Part shown: piece after piece, positions 48,291 to 60,260 of the stretch
Layout: each line of letters starts with the position of its first letter
Numbering within the stretch: the stretch's first letter is position 1
Program-made: the position numbers and the translations under genes
Assembly: GCF_000283155.1 (NCBI RefSeq)
Contig: NW_004454178.1
Span: forward strand, 28,679,622 to 28,743,621
Direction of reading: 5' to 3'
DNA: 64,000 nt
Source of the DNA: Ceratotherium simum simum
Lineage: Eukaryota > Chordata > Mammalia > Perissodactyla > Rhinocerotidae
The notes under the pieces: model-generated
Told to the model about the DNA's origin: nothing
What the model saw: only the letters and a program-made list of their open reading frames with translations
The model's database searches: none

Positions 48291-50312
48291 GGTGATGAGC
48301 CCAATGTCCTGGGTGTCACCTGGGGGGTGCATCTCTATGGGGTGCACGAGAGGTTCTAGGGTCCCCACACGGCCCCCACCTGACCTCGCTCTGCTCAGAG
48401 GCCTCTGTGTTAGAGAATATTTCTGAGGCCTCTCTAGTTCCTCTCCCAGATGGCCTAGATCTTGTGCCTCTTGGTCCTGTGTCTGCACCTGGAGCCAGCT
48501 CTGCAGAGCTGAGCGTGCAGTCCTGGAGGTGAGTCCCGGGCCTGTGCACCAGGCTGGTGTTGGGCCTGCTCAGTGGGAAGTGAAGATGGTCTGCTGGTCC
48601 TTGCTGTCCCGGCCGGAAACCCAGCCCAGTCACTGCCTGGCGTCCCTTCATCAATGGTGCTGAGTTGGGAGACCCTCACTAGTGGGTGGCAGCCCCAGGC
48701 ACGTTGGTGAGGGCGGAGACTGCTGGGCCCAGAGAGGAGAGGATGTGGGACGAGCACAGGAGGCGAGTGGGGCCCCTCCGCCAGCTGCTGCCGAGGTCAC
48801 GAGAGGTCCTTCTTCTCCCCACCTTGTCTCCATCATGCCCTCTGACCACAGCGAGGGCCCTGAGAGAATCCTGCGCCCTTTTCTCTGTGGGAAAATGCAC
48901 AGTTCTTCCTGTTTCCTGAAGATCGCTCCCCGTGTTTCTCCTCCACAGACACGTCATGATTTTGAGGAAATCCGCCTGTCCTGACACAGACTCAGGAGGT
49001 CTGGATGTTGCTCATGATGCCGCGTTTATAAAGTATAAAGTTCAGTGAATTAAGACATTTTCTTCACAGTTCAGAGACACTGCGTTAAATCGCTCTCAAT
49101 TGGTTCTAATTAATTTGAATTAGTTTCTTACATGCTGAGACTAACATCCTTCCAGAAAAACAGGAGTGACTGTGCTGCTCACACCTGCTGGAAAGTAAGG
49201 CCTGGCTGGTCTTCAGCCCCATCCCCCCATCCCTGCAGTCAGAGCCCAGGCAGCGGCTCATGGGGCAGGAAGGACCTGGTGCAAACCCGAACTGGCAGTG
49301 GGGACACAGCAGGATTCCTGGAAAGGGTGGGAGTGGGCGAGCAGAGGCGCACCAGGTTGCAGTGGCGTCTCCTAAGTCTTGGGACGGACGTCACATGCCG
49401 TAGGGGACAGGTTTGAGCCTCCTGTCTTCTAATTCAATATTATTCCCCCAAACAGGGAAATGTTTATAAAAACCTAGTAGGTATCTTCTCATCCCTGGAA
49501 AAGAGAGTTGATTTAATGATGAAAATAATGTATTTATCGTTTTTGTACCAAATCCAAAATTATTCAATAAATATGTTAAAAAGAAAACCAAGTAGCTTTC
49601 TACCAACTGAAAGTGATTTGCTTGCTTTGTGGCTTAAAAATACCACTTCTCTAGGACCTTGTGCAGCGTCCACGATGGACAGCCACTGACACCTGTGCTA
49701 CGTGAGTGCCATTCTATTTCCAACCAAAAAGCTTATCAATAAAAGAAAATATCACGGACTAAATGAGGCCTGGAAGCTGCATTCCCGAAGCTAAGAGGTT
49801 ATGGACAATTGGGAATAATACTCTCATTTCTCCTTTTTTGTGTGAGGACTAAGATAAAAGTTGAAATGAGCAAATGCGCCCTTTCACCAATTCTATGAAA
49901 ACGTGAAATGAAAGATGTTGACGTGAAAGATGATTTTTACCACCGCCTGTTTCTTCATAAATCTTATTGCATTTCACTCAGAAGAAGATAAACGTCCAGA
50001 AGGTGGAAACACCTTGTAGCCAGCCCTCTGGAGCGTGAAATAACCATCCCCCGGGAGGCAGGGTGGCCTCGCAGCACCTCCCCAGTGGCCTCCGGGGCTG
50101 AGGCCGCACCATCTGCTCATGGAGTTTGTATCCTTTTCTTTTCGGGTATGAAAATATGTGTTAAATTTTCTCACCAAACTTACCAAACAACTCCTGGGAA
50201 AGCCTTGTGACGTGACGATATAGGGAGCTGTACCTTTTCCATCAGGCAACGGGTGTTGAAAAAGAAGGAATCGCAGCCCCACAAAACCCTGACATAATCA
50301 TATAACTCAATA
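48291..50312. other. Unassigned intergenic sequence
   Basis: No gene recognised. 48300-48960 is GC-rich with overlapping frames on both strands; 49430-50000 is AT-rich. Confidence 0.45.
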
Positions 50313-50582
50313 CACACGTGCGCCACGGTCGCCACGTATGGTGGTTATAATAGAGGAGGAAGCAAGCGAGACAGGATGGTGGTGGCGGAACCGCCGTGGA
50401 CCCCAGCTGTGGGGGCGGCCCGCACCCCCATCGCCACAGTGCAGTGCTACTGGACCGTGCACTCTGTTCTCAGGTGGGAAGCCTGTGGACAGACTAGAAG
50501 GTCTATATGGAGATGGGCGTCTGCTGAGATTCTCCGCGCTGCCGCAGAGCGAGGCAGCCACAGGTCGCCGGACCGGGCCGGC
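50313..50582. promoter_or_regulatory. Small CpG-dense patch
   Basis: Counting by eye gives about 22 CpG in 270 bp, in GC-rich sequence surrounded by CpG-poor DNA. This is close to classical CpG-island criteria, although short. Frames run through it on both strands without recognisable domains. No TATA box, exon or start site is evident. It could be an unmethylated regulatory element, the remains of a CpG-rich repeat, or a chance cluster. Confidence 0.4.
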
Positions 50583-50694
50583 TGCACAGGTGTGGGACCA
50601 GTGAGTCCCAGGCCCCATGAGGATACTCTGAGAATCAGCAGACGCAGGCGAAGCTCTGAAAACAGAGGAGAGGTTGCCGTTTTGTGAGAGAACT

Positions 50695-50702
50695 TGACGT
50701 CA
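50695..50702. promoter_or_regulatory. Full CRE palindrome TGACGTCA
   Basis: The 8-bp consensus site for CREB/ATF proteins occurs about 110 bp to the right of the CpG-dense patch. Its central CpG is usually lost when methylated, so its presence beside the patch is notable. Binding is not shown, and an 8-bp match can arise by chance. Confidence 0.45.
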
Positions 50703-51596
50703 GTAAAGGAAATCAGCACTTGTAGGGGTGTTGATTTCCTCTCTGCACCCAGACTGGGAGGATGGTGAAGCCACAAAAGCCGCCTCAATGGACACGGCAG
50801 GGCCCGAACCTCCCCACAGCCCGCCCTGTGACCTGCTCCTCCTGGTCCCCCCAGAACTGCCCCACACCCTGCTCTCTTTGATTTAGCTGAAGGTGGTGGT
50901 CAAGCCTGAATTCTAAGCCACACCAGGGAGTTCCTCTTTTTCCCTGGGTCTCTCCTGTGTGCACACGAAGGTCACATGTTAATAAACTACTGTCGGTTCT
51001 TCTCTTGTTCATCTGTCTTGTCACATGAGCCACAGCCGAGAACTTAGAAGGTAAGGGAAATCATATTTTCCTCCCTTACAGTTCTGATGTTTAAAAAGTT
51101 GAACTAGTTTTTTGCAGCATTCCCACTGTTCTGATAAGAATTGAGTACATGTGGGTATAAAAGCAATGAAATACAAGTTGTGTGATTTCATGTGATTCTT
51201 CATGTGCGTTAAATGCCCTCATTTCTATTTGAAATTGCATGGAACAATACACACAGCACAAACAGTAAAATTCATGCTAATAATCTAAATTTCTAATTGT
51301 TTTTTTACTTACAACAACATTAAATAGAAAATAAAAACACTATGACAAGTCAAGAGAGAGACTGTAGACTAAAGGAAAAAACTTTAGATTTTAGCAGCTT
51401 TAATGACACATTTTTGCTTTTCTCCATTTTGAACAAAGGACCCTCATTTTCACTTTGCACTGGGCCCCACAGATTATGTAGTAGACATTGACCTGGGCAT
51501 TTCCATGAAAATCCACACGAGGCCTTCACTTCCCTTGAGGAGCTGCAAACTGAGTTGTGATTAAATTCAGAACAAATTCAGACATAGGGTGAGGCC
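50703..51596. other. Unassigned intergenic sequence
   Basis: No gene recognised. 51100-51420 is AT-rich. Confidence 0.5.
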
Positions 51597-51637
51597 AAGA
51601 GGGAGGGAAAGGAAAGGGAGGAAGGGAGGGAAAGGAG
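51597..51637 (+). repeat. Polypurine tract with five GGG runs
   Basis: A 41-bp all-purine stretch with GGG runs at 51601, 51605, 51616, 51624 and 51628, able in principle to form a G-quadruplex or triplex. Confidence 0.85.
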
Positions 51638-53019
51638 TGAAGAGAAGGTTTGGGAAAACAGACTGGGCTCAGACACACACTGAGATCGTGGTTTCTAATC
51701 AAACGGACTGTCACTCTCCGCAAACGCACGCTGAAGTTGACTCACAAGACAAAGGTCCCTCTTCAAATGACGTGGCAAACGATTTTATTTTCTGAGTCTC
51801 CAGCACACCCACGGGGAGGCGGGTTGTGCAGCTTCCTTGAGCGACTCTGTACGACTTCACTCAGTTCACCCAAATCTCAGAAATGAGCCTTAGAGTTTAC
51901 TTGCAATTGTATGCAAATATTTTAAATTAAAATTGCATCAAATTCAATGTTACACAGTCGACCATCAGAAACGTACACTTCATTACTTCTCGAGCTCCAC
52001 ATCTGTCAGAAGCTGTCACTCACAGCTTATTTCTTTTAAAATTAAAATAGTATCGAAATAATTTTTCGTATTTCTTGATTGCATACTTACTAAATACATT
52101 ATGCCATCTCATCACCAATAATTGATGTTAAATTTTAATTCAGATTTATGTGAATAAATGGATAAATGAGTGTTTAGACCTCCGTGATGTGAGAACAGAG
52201 GCACAGGACGGGAAATGAGATTCTGAAATGGCCAAACGCTCAGAAGCTGACTTCCAGCAGGTGAGAGATGGGGGAATTGGTGCCAGGGGGCCGTGAAAAG
52301 CCAGGTGGGAACAGGGGAGTGCTCTGACTCAGGAAGTCACAGAAACGCCCCTGCGTACAGGGACAAAGTCAGGACCCTCACCCAGCTGCCCCTCGGGGTC
52401 CGTGTGCTGTGGGCTGATGGGCGAGGACTGCGGCCTCCCCAGGCTGACATGCTGTGTACACAGACCCGGCTGCCCCCTCTCGGCTCTAAGGACCCATTCG
52501 GTTAGATCCCTTCCTTCCACATCTGGTAAACGGAGGCCCAGACCTGTCCACCAAATGCCCGGATCCCGGCACCAGTCAGTCCCGACGGCCTTCCAGCCTC
52601 TGGGCCAGGGCTGGACATGATGGCCCTGTCACCTGTCCTACCTGTGTGCCCCCTTCCTTTCACAGAATGCTCTGTGGACCAGTGAAGAGAAAGTCACAAT
52701 TCAGCTGGTGAAACCACCCCAATCTCTGCTGTCCCACCTTCTAGGGGGCTCCGTTTGGAGGGGCGGCTGGCTCCAGAAGCCACTGGCTCTGTCTTCCCTA
52801 GAAGAGCTGCTCACTCTGATTAGTGCAGGCTCATTACAGCAATGCCAGGGCACCCATGTCCCTAGGCCTACGTCTAGTGGAGGGAAAGCCAGCCCTGACT
52901 CCCGGGGAAGTCAGGCCAGGACCTTGGACGGCCAGTGTCTAGAAGCTGTCCCACCATGATGGTCCACTCATGGGTGGTGACTGACCCCAGCAGAGCCTTG
53001 GGATGCTGGGACTCTTAAT
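51638..53019. other. Unassigned intergenic sequence
   Basis: No gene recognised. 51890-52190 is AT-rich with TTAAATTAAAATT; 52230-52980 is GC-richer. Confidence 0.5.
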
Positions 53020-53102
53020 GAGAGAGAGAGAGAGAAGGATAAGGAGGAGGAGGAGGAGGAGGAAGAGGAGGAGGAGGGGGAGAGCGGCGAGAGGAGAGGA
53101 GG
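53020..53102 (+). repeat. Purine tract: (GA)n then (GGA)n
   Basis: (GA)n occupies 53020-53036 and (GGA)/(GAA) units 53041-53084, an uninterrupted 44-bp purine run, followed by two C interruptions. On the minus strand it encodes a serine run, an artefact of the repeat. Confidence 0.93.
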
Positions 53103-54780
53103 TATGCTAGGAGGCTGAGGGGCCCCTTCCTGCTCCGATGGTGTCTGGAACTTCCCCACTGGACTCCTGCACTTCACAAGGGCTCCTCATCTGAGGGTGA
53201 CTGTCGGAGTCAGTGCCCTCCAGGGGCTCCTGGACCATGGCTGAGAGAGGCCGGAGTCGGCTCAGGGCCACCCCGGGGGTCCACAGCTGGGACCCCTTAC
53301 CCACCACACGGTCCCCTGGCGGGTGGCTCTGGACCCCACAGCCCACACAGGGGAGCTTCTGACTGTGATGGATGCTGAGCTGGTGGTGTTGGGGGCAAGA
53401 TGAGGGGCACCTCCTTCTGCCGTCTGGCTGATGTCACCCCTGTGTTTTCAGTTTTTGCTTTGACTTCGTTCTTTTTATATTCAACATGCAGCCTCTTCCA
53501 TTAGCCATGCTGCAGTTCGTTCCTAAAATGGAACATTCTCGGATGAGAACAAGTTTGGAACCCTGGTGTTATTTCCATGAGACTAGATGAGCTTCAATTT
53601 TGGTAATATTTCCCATTGTCTCAGTGTTTCCTGAATTTACGCACAATACAGAACGAGGAGAGGATGGAGCGGCTGATGTCTGGTTGTCACAAGCTGCTGA
53701 AATCCTGGAGAGACTAAACCTCGGCATTTTGTCCACGGCTTGGACCAACAAAAGCCCAGGAGCATTTCAGGAGACGCCGTGGCTCTGTGGCCACAGCTGT
53801 GGGCTCTCCTGTAGAGCCCCCAGTCCCTCACTGCCTCCCCCCACACCACAGAGGAAACGCGGAGCCCATCTTCACACTGTGGCTTTTCCATATTTCCTTT
53901 TCTCTTTCTTTTTCTGTTTTTCAATGAATTACAGTGTGCCAAGACTTTAGATTTAATTGGTATTTTCATTCCTTGTCTGCCTGCTTTCAACACTGCAAAA
54001 ATTGCTACAGATTAAACCAACTATAAACAAATTTAAAATGAAAGAAAGGGAAAGACTTCATTTGCTTCACTTCTGAAGCACCTAAAGAGATGAGATTCGT
54101 TGTTCAATACGTGTCCTTGGATTCAATTATCACATGGGCGTGTCTGCTCGTAAGAAGAACATACTTTCGTCCCATCCCTGGACTGTGGCACACGTGTCAC
54201 TGACTCTGCTGGGTACAAACCACAGTCTGCCACGTTCTGTGGACCATTTGTTTCTTTAGCGAGTGTGCACTGTGGGCATTTGTGTAAATGGTTTTCAATC
54301 ATGGCACATTTCCTTAGGTTTATTTTAAAGAGATAAAGATATTACAAAAAATAAAGGAAATAATAGACTTGCCCCTTAGTGTTATAGAAATTCAAAATAT
54401 TCAGCAGGAGCAGCTCTCTGCACCCCCCAGCTGAAGGTCTCAGGTCCCGTTCTCTCAGACCCCATTCTGGGTGAGGACTCTGCTGCCTGGGTTTGTTAAG
54501 GAAATCTTCCCTGGAGACACATGCTCCGCTAGGACGGGGATGCCAAGTCCCAGGGTCAGCCTGACACTCGGGGCTGCGGGGGGTGAGTGAAGCCTGAGTG
54601 TCCTCTCCTGGGGAGCGGGGCTGGGCTTTGCTGTTCCCTGTCCGCCAGCTACTGGCTACAAGACGCCAGGAGAAGCCAGCTCCCAGGGCTGTCTGCTGTC
54701 CTGACTGGGTGCCCTGCAAGCTCTGGCTCCCTAGAGACAGACCTCCCACAGAGTGGTGAGGCACAGTGCAGGGTGAAGTT
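53103..54780. other. Unassigned intergenic sequence
   Basis: No gene recognised. 53880-54380 is AT-rich; the remainder is mixed or GC-rich. Confidence 0.5.
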
Positions 54781-54989
54781 GCGCACATGTGCACACTCAG
54801 AGCACACGTGCATACAGCACACATGTATATACCACACACATAGCACATATCACACATGTACACACATACCACACACCACACATATCACACAAGTACATGC
54901 CACGGCTATGCACCACACATACCACATACATGCCACACACCACACGTGTACACACACACCACATACACACACACACACGCGCGCGCGCG
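54781..54989. repeat. CA-rich tract ending in (CA)n(CG)6
   Basis: About 210 bp of CACA, ACAT and CACGTG-like units. The right end, 54941-54989, alternates purine and pyrimidine with one phase break (54959/54960) and finishes in (CG)6 at 54978-54989. This is the classical composition of Z-DNA-forming DNA. Confidence 0.93.
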
Positions 54990-55364
54990 AGGATCCCAGA
55001 GGAGGGAGTGGGGCCATGCCCAGAGCTCCCCTGCCCGCCACGTTAAGCAGGGACTTCTGGGCAGCATCCCGGAATCCCTGTCTCCCTCCGTGTGGCTCGG
55101 GGTCGCTGCTGTGAGGAGGGGTCTCGGGCGCCATCTCCTCCACTGGCCCGTCTACAAGGTCAGTGCTGCTCCTTATGAGACAAGAATACTTATATTTGCA
55201 TCACCATTTAACATTCCATTAATTCAAACAAGCAAGCGCTCGGAGCGTCTCCTCCCAGGAACTGGCTGGACCTTCTGGCTGAAGCAGCCCCTGTATGACC
55301 GCACTCACAGGCTCCACTGGGGGCCCGGCACCCTCGTGTTTGTTTACTGAGGTTCCCCATGCAT
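54990..55364. other. Unassigned intergenic sequence
   Basis: No gene recognised; moderately GC-rich. Confidence 0.5.
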
Positions 55365-56460
55365 CTGGGTGCGATCCTCTGTCAGGTACGTGCACTGCAA
55401 ATATCTCACCCCACTCTGTAGGTGGCTTTTTACTCTTATTGGTGTCTTTTGGGGAAAGAATTTCATAAATTTAACGAAGTCCCATTCATCCATTTTTTGT
55501 TATGATTAGTCTTTTTGCGTGTGTGTGTGTGTAAGAAATATTTGCTACCCCAAAGTCATAAGAAATATTAGCAACATTTACTTCTAAAATACTTTGTACA
55601 TGTAGCTCTATGGCCCCTTTTGAATTCTGTTTAGGGCCATGGTAGGAGTCAAGGAGTGTCTTCCCACGTGGGCGTCCAACTGACCACAACCGAGGCAGAG
55701 ACCACCCTCACTCTCCTCTGAATCCCCGAGGGGCCTTTGTTGCACATCTGGGAACAATATGTTTGAAGAATCCTTTCCAGAATTTCTCTTCTGTTTCCTG
55801 TGCCTCTTTGTCCATCCTTTACCAAAGTCAAAAGTCTGACTACTATAGCTTTTTATAATTACTCATGTAGACTACGTTTGCAAATGCTCTGATTTTTTCA
55901 AGAGTGCTTCAGTTCTTCTAGATTTTTTGTACTTCCAAATTCTAAAAGCACATTTTAGAATCTGCTTGGTAGTTTATACAAAATATTCTGCTGGGATTTT
56001 ATTGGGATTGCATTGAATTTATAGGTCAATTTGGAGATAACTGATATCTTAATGATATTGTTTTAATAGTTTTCAAGTAAAGGTCTTGCACATCATTTTG
56101 TAGAATTATCTCTAAATTCTTATTATGTCTTTGGTCGCTATTTATTAGGCAATATTTTATTCTGGTTCTTTGCCTCCTTGGTCCTGGGGATTATGTCCTA
56201 TGCATTTACAATGTTGTATATTGGTAAGTTTGGAAGTTTGGTTAAAAATCTTGTCTCTAAAATTACTTGGATCTGAGTCTGAACTCTTATCCAACAACTT
56301 TATTTATTATTATCTTATCCACACTTTTTAGTGTCTTGTAACTGTCATTTTCCTTCTTTTTTTAAAACTTTTCAACCTCTTTCAGAATTCCATTTCATTT
56401 CAAGTGTGCTGACAGGATTTTCCTTGTATTCCTGGGAAGGTGTTGAGTTATTGTTTGGGT
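55365..56460 (-). mobile_element. Old LINE-1 ORF2 fragment, minus strand
   Basis: Antisense L1 landmarks in order are CAAATATCTCACCCCACTCT (about 55398), AACGAAGTCCCATTCATCCA (about 55474), GGGATTTTATTGGGATTGCA (about 55993) and AGTAAAGGTCTTGCACATCA (about 56076). A (GT)n lies at about 55518-55532. 55640-55840 is poorly matching and may hold unrelated sequence. The copy is full of stops. Confidence 0.8.
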
Positions 56461-57179
56461 TTTAGTGGATTGCTGGAGGCTGGTGAAGACCAGCTGGAGA
56501 GTGAGGAAGTCCTGGGGCCGCAGGCTCAGGGGGCCCCCAAAGCTTCACAGGCTTTCTCTCCAGGACCCCCACCAGGTTCTCAAAACAAGAGCAAAGAAAA
56601 TTCCCCTGCGTCTCTGGCAGGGGGAGAGGAGTAAGCGTTGTGAAATACATTCTCTAGATCAAAGGCGATTCTCCAGGGGAAGGGCCTTTACCAGAGCCTT
56701 ACCCGACCTGGGAGAGGGGTGTTTCCCACATCAGCCCCTATCCTGCCTGTGTCACTGGGGGGAGGGCAGAGTCAGTAGGGATCTGAGCATCATGGAATTA
56801 GGTTGGGAATGGCAAAGCCAGGGAAGAGAGTCAGCCAGGGACAGGGAGATGCTGTACCCCTGAGGAAATGTTTATGAAGGTCACAGCCCAAGGCCACAGG
56901 CCACTAAAAGCCTGGAATTGAATCACAAGCTCATAGAGTGCTTTCTTGCCCCATCATTTACCAGCATACTGCAGGGCCCGGGTGACGGTGGGCTGCAGGT
57001 GACAGCTCGGCAGACACAGGCTGTCCTTGAGGAGGACACTGAGGGAACCCAAAGTCAGGCGGAGATGCAACCAAGGCCTCTGGAGGGTGGAAGCTTCTGG
57101 CACTTACATCTCCAGCAACCACTACATTGTGCCCAACCTCCAGCAAGACTGCATCAATCCTCATACTAAATATTCCTCA
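56461..57179. other. Unassigned intergenic sequence
   Basis: No gene recognised. GC-rich at 56480-56840 with overlapping frames on both strands. Confidence 0.45.
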
Positions 57180-57542
57180 GTTGCCATTACCTGACACAAC
57201 ATGTCAGCAATTCAACCAAAAAATATGAGGCAAGCTAAAAGGGAAGAAAAAACACAGTCTGAAGAGACAAACTAATCATGAGAACTGATAAAACACAAGT
57301 ATTGGAAATATAGGGAATTCATATATCTGTGATTAATATGCTAAGGGCTCTCGTGGAACAAGTGGAGAACATTCACGGATGGGTCATGTTAGCAGCGAGA
57401 TGGAAGCTCTAGAGGAATAGAAAGCAAAACCATGTGGCGGAAGCACAGAACGCCCTTGATGGCTCATCAATGGAGCAGACACGGCCGAGGAAGAATCCGT
57501 GAGCTTGAAGTGAGCACAAACTACCCAAACTCAAAGGCAAAC

Positions 57543-57566
57543 TAAATAAATAAATAAATAAATAAA
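57543..57566. repeat. Microsatellite (TAAA)n
   Basis: About six TAAA units within the old L1. Confidence 0.9.
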
Positions 57567-57991
57567 ACAGAACAAAACATCCAAGAACTGTGGGACAGTT
57601 TTAAAAGACGTAACATATGCATCTTTACATCTATATGTTTGTGCGTATATAACACATGCATCTACACATATGTAATGAGAACGTCAGACAGAGAAGGAAG
57701 AAGAAAATAGAAGAAATATCTCAAGTAATAATGACTAAGAACTTTCCAAATTTAATGACAGACACCAAACTGCAGCCCCAGTGAGCTCAGAAATTCAAGA
57801 GAAAAACAAAACAGGTGTGTGTGTACACACACATCCAAGCTGCAGATAACCAAAGGTGAAGAGAAAATTTTAAAAGAAGCCAGAAAAAAATAACACTTTA
57901 CCTAAAGAAGAACAGAGATAAGAATTACAATGGGCTTCTCAGAAACCATCCAGCAAACGCAGAGGGAGTTAAATACTTAAAGTGTTGTGAG

Positions 57992-58270
57992 AGTCAGCCT
58001 TGATGACCCAGTGGTTAAAGTTCATCACGCTCCACTTTGGCGCCCTGGGTTTGGTTCCCGGACTTGGACCCACACCACTCGCCTGTCAGTAGCCATGCTG
58101 TGGCAGTGGCTCACATAGAAGAACCAGAAGAGCTTACAACTATACACAACTCTGTACTGGGGATTTGGTGGGGAGAAAGGAAGAGAAAAAAAAGAACAGG
58201 AGGAAGATTGGCAACAGATGTTAGCTTAGGGTGAAACTCTGCCCCCCCCAAAAAAAAATTAAAGAAAAAG
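57992..58270 (+). mobile_element. ERE SINE, plus strand, older copy nested in L1
   Basis: The SINE starts near AGTCAGCCTTGATGACCCAG, has a B-box-like GGTTTGGTTCC at 58048-58058 and the ERE tail phrase GATTGGCAACAGATGTTAGC (about 58207), then an A-rich tail at about 58249-58270. TAAAGTGTTGTGAG at 57978-57991 and TAAAGTGTTCTGAG at 58271-58284 form a 14-bp target duplication with one mismatch. The L1 text is continuous across the duplication, so the SINE inserted after the L1. The A box is degraded, so this copy is older than the one at 43825-44120. Confidence 0.92.
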
Positions 58271-59440
58271 TAAAGTGTTCTGAGAAAAATAACACCAATC
58301 TAGAATTCTACATCCAGTAAAAATATCCTCCAAAAGTAGAGAAGGAAAGAATCTATCAGAAAAACAGACCAACAAACAAAAAACTGAGGGAATTAATAGC
58401 CAGCAGACCTGCTCTACAAGAAATATCAGAAGTTCTTTGGAGGGAAGGACACAAGTCAGGTGCTTAGATCTACACAAAGGAGAAGGAATAAACAATAAAA
58501 AAATAATAAAATTTTAATTTATAATTTGAAAACGGTCTAAAAGATAACTGTTTCTGTACAGTGGTAATAGTAACAATGTACTGGTTGGTTCCAGTGGAAG
58601 GATAAGTGACACGACGGCAACAGTGTTGCACGTGATGGGGGATTGGGAAAGATCTGTAGTAAGTGTTACCTGTGCTCCACACAGAGCAGGGCTGTTTGAA
58701 GGTGGACTTGTATTTATAAAAACCGTATATCGTAAACTCTAGGGCAACCATGAAAATGTTTTCAAAAAGAAATATAATTGATATGCTAAGAGAGGAAATA
58801 AAATTGAATCATATGCAAAGCTCAATTAAATACAAAGAAGGAAGAAAAATGAGAGAGAGAAATAAAGAACAAATGCAACAAATAGAAACAGCTACAAACG
58901 TGACAGATATGCATCCAAACTCTGCCAAATCCCTAGTCTGCAAGTGCAGCAACGCATAAGATACAAAGTCGGTATACTGCTTCTTTCTATACCAGCGATG
59001 AACAATGGAAATTTAAAAAAATAACATTTTCCGTAACACCAAAAACATGAAATACTTAGTTATAAACATTACACAATACATTCATGATCTGTCCGTAGAA
59101 AAATTCTGATGAAAGAAATCAAAGAAGATCTAAATAAACAGAGAAACGGTTTCTGTTCATGGATCAGAAAACTCAATATCAAGATGTCAGTTCTTCCCAG
59201 CTTGATCAATGGATTCAACACAATTCCAATCAAAATCCCAGCAAGCTATTTTGTGGTTATTGACAAACTGATAGTAAAATGTGTACGGAAAGTCAGTAGA
59301 CCCAGAATAGCCAACACTATAGTGAAGGGAAGAACAAAGTCGGAGGACTGAAACGGCCTCATTGCAAACCTACTACAGAGCTACCACTGTCAAAGCAGCG
59401 TGGTGTGGGTGGGAGAATAGATGTGCGATCCATGAAACAG

Positions 59441-60121
59441 AACAGAGAGGCTCCACGTGAGCTGGACAGAGAGCTGTCCCTGAGAGGTCAGCGTTCACCC
59501 CTCCTGACCGCTCACACTCCAAGCATGTGCTGGCGGTGAACAAGAGCCAATGTGGCTCTAAACAAACCCCGTGGATGCCACTTTGGTCCTTTGTTGCCCC
59601 TCAATCTGCATGTGTCCCCACCTTGCTATACACCATGGTGCCCCCTTATTCCAGGGGCCAGGGAGCCAGTTTTGTGCACCAACAGACACGGTCGAGTGTC
59701 TGCATGTCATTCCCCTGCATATCCCCATCCCACTGTCCCTCTGGAACCCAGCCCCCTGTCCCATCTCATGTCAGCCCTGCCCCTTCACTGACCTGAGCTT
59801 CACCAAGTGGTTCAGCCATGCCTGGCTGGTCAGCACCACTGTGTCCTGCCCCCACCACCCAGGCACGGCCAGGGCTGGATGGGACAACCAGTGAGGGTCA
59901 CTCTGTTTCTGGGAGGATGGCCACCTCTACACCCTCTGCAGGGATCAGTCAAAAAAATAAAGGATTCTATCAACCTGCCTCAAACTTGGCTTCAAAATCA
60001 TACAAAGTTCTTCTTCCTGAAAATCAAGATATACATCAAGTTTACTGTGAGCCTACTGTGGGTATTTGACATTTTTCTGTTTCAACAAAAGTATCACATG
60101 TTATTCTTGTGAAGAATGTTC
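59441..60121. other. Unassigned intergenic sequence
   Basis: No gene recognised. 59500-59900 is C-rich with overlapping plus-strand frames lacking recognisable domains. Confidence 0.45.
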
Positions 60122-60260
60122 TCGCCCATTGTCCAGAAAATGTCCAGAACAGGACAGAGGCTCAGCGAGGCCGAGTGACCACCCTCCAGACACACAGCAG
60201 GAGCTGGCAGAGCCAAGATGCAGGGCAGGGATCCAGGCCAGAGCCCACGCTCCTCACGAC
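60122..60260 (-). mobile_element. MIR SINE, minus strand, well recognised
   Basis: GACAGAGGCTCAGCGAGGCC, CACACAGCAGGAGCTGGCAG and GGGCAGGGATCCAGGCCAGA (60154-60245) follow the reverse MIR core closely. Confidence 0.75.

Larger units (their letters stand above)
57180..59440 (+). mobile_element. Old LINE-1/HAL1-like element, plus strand, internally rearranged
   Basis: 57180-58980 resembles the 5' half of an old L1 or HAL1 (ORF1-side sequence, with AGCAATTCAACCAAAAAATA, TCTACAAGAAATATCAGAAG near 58412 and TCTACACAAAGGAGAAGG near 58469). 58980-59440 jumps to late ORF2, with AGATGTCAGTTCTTCCCAGC (about 59180) and CCCAGAATAGCCAACACTAT (about 59301). The middle of ORF2 is missing, so there is an internal deletion or two adjacent fragments. 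An ERE SINE interrupts it at 57992-58270. No frame is intact. Confidence 0.7.

Noticed and set aside
54342..54881. Minus-strand frame of 179 codons rich in Cys and Val at one end
   Set aside because: The Cys/Val part is translated from the CA-rich repeat, and the rest has no recognisable domain.
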